Assembly (NCBI GenBank): GCA_025765615.1
Contig: JAIVFJ010000018.1
Coordinates: 477,124 to 541,123, forward strand
Origin: Zopfochytrium polystomum
Taxonomy: Eukaryota; Chytridiomycota; Chytridiomycetes; Chytridiales; Chytridiaceae
Reading direction: 5' to 3'
DNA length: 64,000 nt
Shown: piece by piece, positions 20,480-31,906 of the stretch
Layout: the number at the start of each line of letters is the position of its first letter
Numbering within the stretch: position 1 is the first letter of the stretch
Notes under the pieces: model-generated
What the model saw: the letters and a program-made list of their open reading frames with translations, nothing else
What the model was told of the DNA's origin: nothing
The model's database searches: none
Program-made: the position numbers and the translations under genes

Positions 20480-21700
20480 AACATGAAACGGCAAGCACGC
20501 GATCGACTCCACGTCCTTGTCGCCGCGGCCCGACAACACGCAACTCACGACGTCCTGGTCCTTACGCACCGTCGTCCTCGCGAGCTCGACCGAAACTTGA
20601 ACACGGCGCGCGCCGTCTCCAGCCCCGGGATGATGGCCTCGATCTCAGACAGCTGCCGCACTCCCTTCATCGCCTCGGCGTCCGTCGCCGCCATAACCCG
20701 TACTCGGCTCGCCCCACGTCCTTGAGGAACGCGTGCTCGGGTCTCCGACGCCGGGGTAGTCCGTCTCGATAATCTGCCCGTCCGCGTCCCGCAAAAGGTT
20801 CGTGTGTGTGCCGTGCAGCACGGTCGCCCCGTAGCAAGCGTCACAGACTGCCGCCCCGTCTCGACGCCGTCACCCCCGACCTCGACGCCGCCGACAAACG
20901 GGTGGAACATGCCGATCGCATTCGACCCGCCCCCCACGCACGCCACCACCGCGTCCGGCAGCTTCCCCGCGCCGCCCTCCGCCGTGGGGCCGCAGTATCG
21001 CCGCCTGCGTCTCGCGTCTCGCGTGCCCAATCACCGACTGGAACTCGCGCGCGATCGTCGGGAACGGGTTCGGCCCGATTGCGGACCTGATCAGGTAGTG
21101 CGTCGTGTTCATGTTCGTCACGTCACCCAGTCACGTATCGCCCTCGTTGATCGCGTCCTTAAGCGTCGTAGACCCGCTCGCACACTGGGACAACTTTGGC
21201 CCCGAGCAGCTTGATCCGGACCACGTTCAGCGCCTGCCGCCGCACCTCCTCCGCGCCCATGTAGATCGCGCAGTCGAGCCCAAACTTGGCGCACACCGTC
21301 GCAGTCGTGTCTCGGCGGTGATGCTCTTCTTGCAGAGGCGCTTGGCAAGGAGGACATGGCCTAGCGCGTTGTTGATCTTCTGCGAGCCCGTTTGGCTAAA
21401 GTCCTCGCGCTTGAGCCAGGTCCGTGCGCCACCTGCCGCCTGGTGTGCTGCGAATTTGCGTGGATCAGGTTTTTTGTTATGGGGGTAGCTACAACGCGAC
21501 GCTTAGACGTACCAGCTTGCTCAGTCAACCGCTTCTGCGAGGTGCAGCGGGGACAGTCGACCCATAAACGGGTAGTACGAGCGAAATTCTTCCCAGAACG
21601 CGGGGTCCTTCAACACGGAGCCCTGACCCTGAGGCAATCCACGAAGGCTTCGGGAGCAAACTGCCCGCCAAACTGACCAAAACGGTCGTCGCAAAATAAA
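20480..21700 (-). pseudogene. TRP5: Tryptophan synthase beta-domain pseudogene, copy A
   Basis: Remains of the PLP-dependent beta chain, which makes Trp from indole and serine (fused to alpha in fungi as TRP5). Read on minus in broken frames: RFGQFGGQFAPEAFVDCL (about 21690), [39 protein letters not shown] with the PLP lysine (about 21400), [35 protein letters not shown] (about 21100), [19 protein letters not shown] with the phosphate loop (about 20955), [13 protein letters not shown] and CVLSGRGDKDVESIA (about 20500). Lesions include frameshifts near 21530, 21130, 20950 and 20600 and loss of the AETGAGQHG-type segment near 21310. I did not find the alpha domain. The same broken sequence is at 35464-36684. 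Confidence 0.85.
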
Positions 21701-21860
21701 ATAATTATAAATGTGAATTAGCGCGGAACGAGGTGGCTCTATTTTGCCGATCGAGATCAAACAAGCGCCGTCCCTAACTAAACAGTACCACCAAAAAAAA
21801 AAAAAAACAATAAAAAAAAAAACAATAAAAAAAAAAAACAAAAAAAAAAACTCGCCAGCG
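21700..21860. other. A-rich spacer with poly(A)/CAATAAA runs
   Basis: Repeated AAAAAAAAACAAT units at 21793-21850. Identical, apart from one base of run length, in copy B at 36777-36832. Confidence 0.6.
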
Positions 21861-21864
21861 CTAT

Positions 21865-23480
21865 TCCTTACCTTGACCTCGTCCGCGGGAGCCGCCCGCT
21901 TCGTCTCGCCGCCGCAACCACGTCCACCTTCTTCTTCTCCCGCCTCTGCCGCGTACGCCTCGACGGCAGGGCCCGCTCACCATTCGTCGCCGACTTTGCC
22001 GTCGTCACAATCTTCGCGCAGCCGCGGGCACCGCGTCAGCAGCGCCTCGGCGGTCTCCTCGCGCAGCAGCGGGTTGGGTTGGGGCGTCGGCCGGAGGCGG
22101 CGGCGGCCGCGCAGATCTCCGCCGCCAAACAGCAGGACGAGCTCGAGACGCGGGCACGCGGAGAGGGCGAGTGCGAGCGACGGGTGGTGGGTGGTGACGT
22201 CGGTGACGTCGGCGTGGCGCAGTGTCGGCGGCGACGGGAAGAGAGCGCGGGAGCGGAACGGTCGCCGCCGTTCGCCGTTGTTGTTGCCTGCAAGTCGGAG
22301 GAACGATCTGCCGCCGCGCCACCACACGGGCAGAGCGTGCGGCCGGACGGCCGCCACGAACTCGTCGACGCGGTCGCGGGTCCACGCGTCGTCGATGCCA
22401 TCTTCTACGGCGACGCGCCGGGCGGTAGACTGTAAGTTTGAGAAAGATGTGCTCTGGCGGGGTCGTCGTGAGTGCAGGGAGGACGACGACGGCGTCTGTC
22501 CCATTCGACGCTCAGAAAGGGGTGCGGGCGCAGTACCTCCTCGGCGAACCAGCTGGTCCTGTCCTGAATCCGACGGGCTCGAATGTGGACGAGGTACTGG
22601 GTCGCCGCATTTCGAGGTCCTCGAGGGTGCCGCGGCAGGCGTCAAGGATCGAACGTAGATCGGATTAGGTGTTGAAAACCATGATGGTGAGCTTGCAGAG
22701 GGGGCTGACTGTGGCGCGAGAGCTGGAAGTGCCCTATCTGGAGGAAGTCAGGTTGCACCACAGCTGAGGCGACGAGGATGAGGACGAGAGGTCCCGAGCG
22801 TCCCCGACCAGGCCCGCTCCACCCTCTGAGAGGCGCCTGCTTTCGTTTTGGGCGTTGGCGAGGTCGGCATCCGTTCGTTCGAGACTCAGAAGCAGCGGCG
22901 TCCCGAACCAGGGGGCGCCGTTGAGCCGGAGGGAGCGCAGGCCCTGAAGCACTCGAGCAGTGTGGGACGGGATGTCCGCCGACCGCAACACGTCGAGCTC
23001 GGCCTCGGCCCCTGCCTCCCCATCCAAAAGGTGGCGGCTCGTCTGCACCAGCTCGAAAGCCTGCATGTTCTCCATACGGGCGACGATGCGCAGCAGCGCA
23101 GCGCAGTCGCTCGGTCCGACGTCGACGCCGTCCGGCCTGTTAACCCGGCCTGTGGTAACTAAAGCCCATGGGACAAGCAGCTCCGACGCCAGCGGACACG
23201 CTTCGGCGATGCATGCGAGCAGCCACGTGTTGACGCCGCTGCTGCCCTGCGACAGCTCAATTCAGCCGGTCGCGAGGTCCGCAGGCAGCTGCGAGGGCAA
23301 AGCGGATTTGGGTGTGGCTGTCAATGGGCGGGAGCTTGCGCCAGAGGAGCGGCACAACGCGAACGACCACGCCCGGGAGACGAGGGCGGCGGCGTACGGG
23401 TTTGCGAAGCGGTGGGGCTTCTTGGGCTTGAGGATGGATGACCCACCAATGCGATGGAGCACTTCTTCCGGAACGGCGGA
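21865..23480 (-). pseudogene. F-box/LRR-like gene, fragmentary
   Basis: Minus-strand pieces read EEVLHRIGGSSILKPKKPHR (about 23465, F-box-like), WLLACIAEACPLASELLVPW (about 23230), CAALLRIVARMENMQAFELV (about 23110), VLQGLRSLRLNGAPWFGTPL and LLLSLERTDADLANAQNESR. After an intron acceptor at about 22430 come STARRVAVEDGIDDAWTRDR, LRHADVTDVTTHHPSLALAL and SACPRLELVLLFGGGDL, with LRR-like spacing. The last exon-like part ends at a GTAAGG donor near 21875. F-box/LRR proteins are SCF-ligand adaptors. Several frame changes suggest decay, and part could be introns. Copy B (36850-37453) holds only the LRR part but retains a RLAHLGLYL segment missing here. Confidence 0.45.
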
Positions 23481-23587
23481 TCGGCTGGGGTTTGTTGGAG
23501 CGGGTTACGTTGGTCCTGGCAGTTGCAGTTTGGTGCAGCTCCGCCCACCCCACCCTGGGTGGAAAGTCGAATGGAGTGAGCGTGGAT

Positions 23588-24762
23588 GTGGAACGTTGAG
23601 CCACAGTAGAGACACAGTCCCTGCTGGGCCCTCCTTGTTTTCTCCTCTTGGCTCAGAGGACCCTTAGGAAGTGTCTCAACTGCATCCACTTGCATGGGTT
23701 CAGGAACTGTAAGAGCTTGAGGGACTGGGGTAGGTCTTGATGTAGTTCCTACTTGACTTTGCTTCAGCCTCTTGGAGTAGAGTCTGTTGTCAATCTTGAT
23801 GGCAAGGAGAATGTACTCTTCCAAGGTCTCAGGGATGTGCAGAGACTGGGAAAGCATGTCTTGGATAGACTCATGGAGACCATCATGGTACAGCTCCATC
23901 AGAGCTGCATCAATGTATCCAGAGTCTGTGGCTAGTTGCTTGAATTGGTTGGTGCAGGCCACACACGATTGTTTCACTTGCTTGATATGCTTGAGCTTGG
24001 ATCTTGCTGTCCAAGATGAGTAGGGGTCACCAAAGGTAGCTTCCAGCCCCTCCCAGAGCTCTTGCAGGGTGGTGGGTGGGCTTACCATGATTAAGCTTGA
24101 CTAGACAGGAGGGTGCTTGTGAAAAGAACCTTGACTTGCTCACTGGGAAATCTTGAAGGTTGGAGAAGGATGACATTCTCCACAGTGGCCATAAAGTTCT
24201 TGAGGTCTTTGGCCAGCCCAGTGAACTTGTCGGGGCTGGGAACCTTGGGCTCTCTTGCTTGGTTGGCTTGGGGCAGGGGAAGAGCTTGATGTTATTGTTG
24301 GTGAAGTTGTTGTTGATGCTGGTGCTGCTGGTGAAGGACTTGTTCTTGAAATTGTTGTGTCTGTCTTGAAAGGGCTTGAAATCGGTCCATCAAGGCTTGG
24401 AAGGCAGTTAGTTGCATCAGGGAAGGTGTTGTTTGGGTCAGACATGATGGCGGGGAGGAGCAGGAGAGGGTGAAGTGAGTGGAAACATTAATTCACTTGA
24501 GGGATGGGACGGAGTGATGATTGTATTGGAAACAATAATTCACTTGAGGGATGGGACAGGTCCCCCATCCCCTTTTGAGAGTCTTCCTTGTCAAGACTCA
24601 AAGAATGTTTCAGAAAGAGCAATTAGTAATACAATGATACCAATGATACCAATGACAACAAGACAAGTCAGGAAAGCAAAGAAGGTTCCAGAAAGGTTCC
24701 ACAAGGTTCCAAGAAGGAATGTTCTAGAAGGTTCCAGAGGTTTCCAGAGGGTGATTCATAAC
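23588..24762 (-). mobile_element. Truncated Ty3 relative: gag plus damaged 5' LTR
   Basis: Homologous to 14298-15551 of the full element. Gag begins at 24445 (MSDPNNTFPDAT) and is frameshifted at once by a small duplication. The capsid part resumes at 24088, and the copy stops inside the zinc knuckle (CLYCGS) at 23588. The LTR (about 24507-24762) lacks its TGTCAGG end and has lost the bases that contain the TATA box. A partial second LTR piece (24480-24511) lies in tandem. No pol and no second LTR are present. Non-autonomous and dead. Confidence 0.88.
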
Positions 24763-24778
24763 ACATTTCTCGTGATTG

Positions 24779-25148
24779 CAGACAAGGGCTTTCAGGGCGA
24801 CGCTAGGATCATTTGTTCGACTGGGTCTTGGCACGATGTCATCAACTGCATCATCAAATGGAATGGTACACAGCACGAGAACGTAAACAGGCTGGTATGC
24901 GAATTCGAGGCCTTTCTACACAACAGTTTCGCCACTGTCAGCCCCAGTTGAATGAGTTCTTCAGAATTGTTTTGTGGCCAATCTCAAGCTGGAGCATGAG
25001 CCCTTGTACGATAATACCAATGGTGTTTTGCCTATCACCAAAGAGGAGTCGCTGACAGCTCCCCCAGATGCAGGCAATTTGGATGAAGAAGGTGAAAGTG
25101 ACAAAATGGTCCAGGACTTGGTCGCTTTCCTTGGTATGGGAAATTAGG
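24779..25148 (+). pseudogene. DDE transposase remnant (HARBI1/PIF-type suspected)
   Basis: Starts immediately after the LTR end. VIADKGFQGDARIICS resembles the second-Asp region (ADKGYQG) of DDE_Tnp_4 nucleases. It continues NRLVCEFEAFLHNS to a stop. In another frame, VANLKLEHEPLYDNTNGVLP and SDKMVQDLVAFLGMGN lead to a stop at about 25148. The first catalytic Asp is absent, so only the 3' part of the gene survives. The family call rests on one motif. Confidence 0.4.
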
Positions 25149-27899
25149 AGGAGGAGGACGAGGAGGAGGAGGACAACGAAGAAAAGGATTTGGAAACAGG
25201 ATGATGATGATGATGACAAACAAGGGCAAGATCACCGCCACCCCGACGCTTTTTGCCGCCGCTGCTTCCCCCTTGCCGTGCCAAACCATCATCACCACCG
25301 CCCACAGCGCCGCCGCCGCCGTCGCTCCAGCGGCCCTCTCCTGGCCTGTAACCGCCTTGGCACCGACCACGCGGTCGTTTCGCTCTCTCGACCGCTGGTG
25401 GTGAAGGCAGTGAAAGGAGTAGTGGTGGAGACAGCAGTGGATGCAGGGTTTGCTCTTGGCCAGTTTTCCACTGTCCTTCAACTCTTCCTCCACGCTACCT
25501 TGGCCTCCACTTGCCTTGCAAGCAGTCGCTGCAGCATGGTGCCTGTGACATGGGAGGTAGTCGGGGCGCCTGCGGCAGTGGAGGGCGACGTCACTGCTGT
25601 CAAGGAGGTGGTTGTCGAGACGGTGGGCGGAAAGTGCGAATTCCGCCCGCTTTGAGGAAGCTGCAGACGATCGCTCATCTCAATTACCTTGAGAGCCCTG
25701 ATGTCAGCCTGTCAGTCACGCTGTTGCTGGGAGCAGCAGCCCCCGCCGCCACCGCGTCCACACGCAGGAACCCCTCTCCGTGACTACCACCTGCGCGGCC
25801 TGTCGCTTCCCCGCACCACCCTCCACGTGGAACGTGGTCTTCCCCGCCTGCCCCTCCAGCCACAGCTGTGACTGCTCCACCATCACGTTCTGCACCATGT
25901 CCGTAACAGCAAGAGTCCGACGCACTGACCCACGCAGCCACCCAAGAATCGTCATCGATGACGCTGTCGTTGCAAGGACGCGTGTGAGCTGTGGCCATTC
26001 GAAGGCGTTATGCGCAGGGCACTGGCGTCGCTGACTATCACCGTTGCGCACTTCCCAGCTTGTGAAAGCGTGGTGGGGGGGGCGGTTGTGTTTGAGCAAT
26101 CCGTTCGACAAGCACCATCCACCCAGACCCCTGCCTGAAGAACAGACACTTCGTCCAGGTGGGTGGCTTGATCAGCGCGAGCAGCACGCAGGGCTCTGGG
26201 ACGGCAGGGTCTGTCTCAACAGCCATCTCCACAGCTGTCTCGAATTCCCACCGTTTGTGGATGCTCAGCGCCTCTGCCAGCCGCGTACTCCCTGTCGCCA
26301 AGCCAGCAACGCCTGTTGCCGCGGCCCACATGAAACCCTGCGCTACCTGTCCCCCACGCCTGGCGTCGCAGCAAACTCATTTGCTGCCCAGCCGGCGCCT
26401 CCTCTCAGCTCAAACCCCTTTGCAGTGATGCAACAACAGCATAACACTAACCCGGCTTCGGCGGCGGCGGCGGCCTGCCTGCCCAGCAGCGTCGTCGGCG
26501 TCGGTCGCGTCGGTGCATGCCAAGTTCATCATGGCCACCGCCAGCAGCCATGATGCCCGAGGTGCCAGTCGAACCAGCAAAAGTGTCGTTAATCATGTCG
26601 CGGCAGCTTGGGCAAAGCCCCGATCAGTGTCGTCGCTGCACGGCGGCGAGTGGGGCAGTGTCACGCCAATGAGCCTTGCCACTTGACAAAGCTGGGAGAG
26701 CTTTTTTTTTTATTTAGTTTATTTTTTTTTATTGCAGACTGAACCTACCCTCTCATCTCGTTCTGCCCATGGTACTTATTTATTTTTTATATTTTATTTT
26801 TTTATTTTTTTTTTCAGGTGGATGATTTCCTCCTGCATTTTAGGTGAACTTGGCCATTGTCAATGCAGAAATGTAACAAACTGCGTGCGCTGTGCCTGTG
26901 GGAAGGGGGCAGTTGGCTCCTTTTGTGCGGCAGCTTTGATGGTGAGCTAACACGTTTGGCCTCTCTTTTTATGTCGGCGGAACAACAAAAATTCTGTTTG
27001 TCAGGGCACCACCCAACCTCACCACCACTCGTCTTCTGCCTTTCCCCTCCCCTCCCCTCGCTTCCCCCCAGCACCCCCATCTCACTACTCCCCAATTGGT
27101 GCTCAGACTTTCAGGTGGAAAGATAGTGGAACATACTTTCTCTTTTTTCCCCCTCTTCTTTCACTGTTCAACTCTGCATAAAGCTAGCCTCAGCACCAAA
27201 AGGCCAACACTTGTTTTCATTTTTTCATGCCTGTCTGCTGCAAGTAACTTTTGCGGATTATTGGTGCCCCCACCCCAGCACAGTTGCATGCTGCAGCCCA
27301 AATCACCCCCTGCTGCACAGTCTGGCACAACACTGCAGCAATGTTGTTTTTGCTCTTAAAGCATCGGACTGAACCCCCCACCAAAAGAACGCTTTGTTTC
27401 TGGGCCTATAAACAAGAACACAACTACATATATGTGGTGCTGCAGCGGCCAAAGCAAGCATTTTTTCCCTTTGTTGGGGAGTAAAAAATTCGTTGGGAAA
27501 GGAATCAGGCTCACGAAATGACACCCAGAGACGATGGTGGCAGACCAATTTGACAAAGGAAAACGACGTTAAGACATGAAGAGAAAAAAAACGAGTATTG
27601 TGCATCACTGTGTGAGGTTGACGAAAGACGCAAACAGTCATACACTGCGGATGGACAGCTCGAGATTCTGGTTTTCCCAGGTTCCAGCACTCCCACCAGA
27701 AGCACAAACACACAAGCCCCACATATAAGGACAGGCAAAAAAAAAAAAATTCAATTCCCAACAGTACTCAAAGACCCTAAAAAAAATAGAAAGTTCGAAG
27801 TACTACAAAATTGCACCACAAATTTTTTTCACAAGCCAACAGAAAACGATCCATTTGAGGTCAACCATGGCAAACAAACAGCAAGTTAAAGAAAAAGGA
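25149..27899. other. Spacer without recognised gene
   Basis: 25149-26660 is GC-rich with short proline/alanine-type open frames on both strands and GAGGAGGAGGACGAGG / GATGATGATG repeats (25147-25215). None has a recognisable domain. 26700-26820 is T/A-rich. 26830-27899 is the 3' flank of the receptor gene, without coding features I can support. Confidence 0.4.
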
Positions 27900-30800
27900 T
27901 CACTTTGGCGACCTCCTAAACAAACCAAAAAGTCCACGACGACGACTGCCTGGATTTCCATACAGCTGATCCAACGAAACAACAATGCTTGAACCACCAC
28001 CAGAATTTGCAGGAGAAGACAACACATCAATGGGACTCAACGCTGAATCCTGCACAATAATAGGAGACATCAGGGAAAATTGGTCCCGAAGAAATTCAGC
28101 AATGTCAGCATGCCCACATCTTTTGGCGACATCCAAAGGTCTTTCACCATCTGAGTTAACAGCAGAAGCATCTGCGTTCTTAGTGAGCAACAGCTTCACA
28201 ACTTCCAAATGGCCGCTATAAAATGCAATGTGGAGTGGTGTTGACTTGTCCTTGGTCTCAGCATTCACAGTGGCACCCTGCTGCACCAACCACTTCACAA
28301 CTTCCAAATGGCCGTTCTGAGATGCAAAGTGGAGTGGTGTCCACTTCTCCTTGTCCTCAGCATCCACAGTGGCACCCTGCTGCACCAACCACTTCACAAC
28401 TTCCAAATGGCCGTTCCGAGATGCAATGTAGAGTGGTGTCAGCTTGTCCTTGTTCTCAGCATCCACAGTGGCACCCTGCTGCACCAACCACTTCACAACT
28501 TCCAAATGGCTGCTATGAGATGCAATGTGGAGTGTTGTTTGCTTGTCCTTGTCCTCAGCATTCATGGTGGCACCCTGCTGCACCAACCACTTCACAACTT
28601 CCAAATGGCCGTTCTGAGATGCATAGTGGAGTGGTGTCCCCTTGATCACGGACTCAGCATCCACAGTGGCACCCTGCTGCACCAACCACTTCACAACTTC
28701 CAAATGGCCCTTTTCAGACGCAGCATGGAGTGGTGTCCTTCCAGTCGAGTCAACTTCACCAAGGCTGCTGCCATTTGCAAGAAACCATTCATGAAGCTGC
28801 TGCTCATCATGAATGCTTTCAAAAAAATGCCATTTGGGATCTGTTCTTGTCTTTTTTTTTTGTGAGAATTCAATCAGCCAAAAAAAATGAATACAACTTA
28901 CAGATTTTTGCAATTCGTTCCTCCATTTTCCAATTGTATCTGTGCAGCCATATACGGAGGCTGTCCATCCATTTGCAGCAACAAGGCTGTGATCAGCCCC
29001 CATCCCCAAAAGGGCAAGAACTGTTTGCGAATGTCCGTTCATTGCTGCAACCATTAAAGGGGTCTTGTTCGCTTCACCACATTGCATCTTGTCTCCCCAA
29101 CTATTGCCTCTGGAATCCACATTGTCACCTCCTTCCTGAACCAAAGATCTGCATGCTGACGTCAATCCTCTCCTTGCAGCCTCATACAGCAGGTTGGAAG
29201 AAAAGACTCTTTGTTGGTTGGCCCTTCTGACAAGTATCTTGCCATGTTCTGCAGCAAGAACACTCTGAACAAGCCATTCTGACTTCCACATGATTCCCAC
29301 ACACAGCACTGCTGGCCCAAACTTGTCCACATGAGCAAACTCCTTCCACTCAGCCCAACTGGCAACCACATCACACCCAGCTTCATTCAAGTGGTCAAAC
29401 CAAAACTTGAAGGCATACTGGGCTGTGGCATTCTCAGGGATGAACCCAGCAGTCCCATTCAGGGCTTCATACTTGTTTTCAACTGATTGATAGTGCTGCA
29501 GCATAATCCTCAAACAAGACTGAGCAATTTCATTTCTTGCTTCCAAAATATCAATAAAGAACTGGCGGTCTGAACATCTTGTGCTTGAAACAAGGTGATC
29601 TGAGAGACTCTTGTGCATCACTTTGGCCTTGCCATGGTCACTGACATCCATAATTCGATGAATCTGCAATATTGTTAATATTGGTCATAAAAATGAAACT
29701 GAATTAGAATTAGCACTTGCCTCAACAAGAACTTGGCCAACCACGTGAGGTGCAACACCCAGGAGCTCAGCAATGACATCTTGAGGAATGGGCTCCTTGG
29801 CAGCAAGAACAACCTTCATCACAAGTCGAAAGTTGTTGGTGTTGACCTTGCTGGATCTGAAAAACTGCTCATACACTCCGTCAATACCAGCACCAAACCC
29901 CTTGACGGTGCTGACAACTTTGTCTGCTGGAACTTGGGCCAGCTCATCACAGGCAATGCGAGCAAACTGGAAAATGCCAGACGACCTCTCATAGATCTCA
30001 GTAGACACTGTCTTCACATCATCTGGACTCAGCACACCACCAGGAAATGACTTGGACAGGGTGGCTTCAACAAACAGGTTCATGTCGTTCTTGTTGGCTT
30101 CATCACTTGGCACAAGTACCATTGAGTCCATCTTCATCATGGTGTGGAAAACATCCTGCTCAGGCCTTCCAGTGGTGAATATTCTGACAAAGGGAGGCAG
30201 TTCCCTTTTGGCCTGCACAAGGAGATCCAGGAGTTTCTTCCTTTCATTGCTGTCAGGAGCTCCACATTCATCCAACGCATCAACAATCAGCAGAAGATTC
30301 TTCATCTTGTCGTTGGAATCCAATTGCTTCAATCCTTCAACAACAATCTGGTTGAAGGCAACCTCAGGGTCCTTGAGAATACTGGAATCTCCATTCTTGG
30401 CATCTTCAGCACAAGCAGCATCACAAAACTTCCTGAAGGAAGGAAGCACACTGCAAAGATTCCAGATGGTGGTGGCGACAACATGCTGGGGGCTGCTCTT
30501 CTGCACATCATCATGCCTGCAGTAGAATATTGACCCCAACACATACTTGGCAGGCAGATGCTGGCTGACAAGCCACGCAATCACAGACTTTCCAAGACCA
30601 GCTCCACCATTCAGCCACAGCACATTGCCCACATTGGCAGACTGGAGCCATGAGTGCACATTATCCAGATAAAACTTCCTTGTTCCATCCACATGGGCAC
30701 TCTTGTGCCTCTCAGCATCAACAGCAATATCTACTGGCTTGAGCCAAAGTTTCACTTGATCAACAGGTGTCTGAACAACAGCTGCCACAGGGATAGGTAT

Positions 30801-31786
30801 CTGACTCTGACGTAGCTTGATCTCTTTCACAAGGAATGCCATCTGAGCATCCCATCCAGGGGATCCAGGAACTTTGCTGGCAAAATCAGCATACAGCAAA
30901 CTGAGAAAATGTCAGCAGAGTCTGCTTGGATTCCAAATTGCAAAAACAACTTACGCTGCAGTGATTGCAAAGACTTCTCCCTGAGCATCCTCTCCCTGCT
31001 GCAACAGGCGCACTGGGACTTTTGGTTTCTTGTGATCCTTGGCATATCTTATGTCCACCAGGCAGTTGTCAGATTTCTGGTCCCAGAGTGAGTAACAAGT
31101 GATCGCAAACAAAACAAACTGCTCACCTGGTAGGCAAGAGTGAGCACAGGGACAAACACTTTGCTTGAATCAATCCCTTCAGCCATGGCCTGGTTGATGG
31201 ACCCACTCATATTGTTCTCATCAAACCACACATCTAATCCATGCTTCATTTTCAGGTCTTCAAAAATCTTCTTCACAGTATCTTTGCTGTCCCACCTGAA
31301 AATGTCCAAGTCAATTGTGGAGATGCAGTGACACCACTGTGAGGCCACTTACTGGTACGAAAGGAAGCAGTCATAGACTTTGGACAAAGCAGAGGCAATG
31401 GGCGGAACACTTGGAAGAGCCATCGCAACCGCAGCGCCTTTGCCCTTCTTGAGCTGAATCTGAAAACGGGGCAGGTTGGGAAAAGATGATCCCTCAATCA
31501 AGTTCTGGACGTAAGTTGGAGCTTGGCTGACACATTCCAGGTCAGGGCCAGACTTGAAATAAACTTCAATGTCTTGGCCGAGAAAAGCATCTGCACTCTT
31601 GTATATCTGTGGATATGGATGTCAGAATGAATGTTGCATGACTGGGCGCACTACCTTCTCGGTCAAATTCTGCAAAGTGGGATGATTAAGCTCAAGGACC
31701 TGAACAGCAGGATCGTCAAGGTACTGGACTTTCACCAAGTGCTTTTGGGAGTTTAGAAGCACAAAGCCAGAACTGTTTGTGGACAT
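27900..31786 (-). CDS. TIR-NACHT-ankyrin NLR-like receptor, intact
   Basis: Predicted intracellular STAND receptor, 1189 residues. Exons: 31655-31786, 31353-31606, 31127-31295, 30955-31076, 29721-30900, 28902-29663, 27900-28850 (3570 nt, no stop). Start MSTNSSGF. Residues 1-110 form a beta-grasp-like segment (KVQYLDDPAVQVLEL, RFQIQLKKG). TIR is about 120-225: VYDCFLSYQWDSKDTV joins across intron 2, then GLDVWFDENNMSGS, and NCLVDIRYAKD joins across intron 3. NACHT has GGAGLGKS near 325 and LLLIVDALDECG near 430. A helical spacer follows, then about seven ankyrin units (TPLHxASxxGHLEVVKWLVQ) to about 1110 and a Ser-rich tail. Intron 5 uses a GC donor. The expected TIR catalytic Glu is Asp here, so NADase activity is uncertain. 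By analogy, ankyrins sense, NACHT oligomerises and TIR signals. Confidence 0.9.
28070..28740 (-). repeat. Ankyrin-coding tandem repeat (99-bp units)
   Basis: Six consecutive 99-bp units share an almost invariant core (on plus, CCAACCACTTCACAACTTCC) that encodes GHLEVVKWLVQQGAT. Differences cluster in the codons before GHLEVV and in the four codons after VDAE or MNAE, i.e. the ankyrin finger and first-helix surface. A last diverged unit (KLLLTKNADAS) closes the array. Confidence 0.85.
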
Positions 31787-31906
31787 GGCTTGTTTGGAAA
31801 CAAATATTAGGAAAACTGAAAGCCACCAGCCATCAACCTGCAAGGAGAAGACTTGCAGAGGAAAATGAACAAGCAAATATTGATTCTTACCAGCGCAGAA
31901 ATTCAA

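Larger units (their letters stand above)
16923..22450. repeat. Receptor 5'-flank segment, copy A of a large duplication
   Basis: This interval recurs, in the same order and orientation, at 31787-37453. Together with the receptor genes next to it, it forms a duplicated unit of more than 9 kb. Similarity is uneven: 17-20 kb has many substitutions and indels, while about 20300-22260 matches 35284-37245 almost base for base. Both copies end at the same sequence (ACTGTAAGTTTGAGAAAGAT). Contents are listed separately. Confidence 0.9.

Noticed and set aside
20804..21488. Plus-strand frames over the tryptophan synthase pseudogene
   Set aside because: The minus strand carries clear TrpB motifs; plus frames have no domain and are GC-rich shadows.
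23321..24088. A 255-residue gag-fusion protein
   Set aside because: The frame runs from truncated gag into unrelated F-box/LRR antisense DNA; it is a chance fusion at a fragment boundary.
28223..28865. Plus-strand frames opposite the ankyrin repeats
   Set aside because: Shadows of the minus-strand ankyrin units (QHPQWHPAAPTTSQLPNG repeats).
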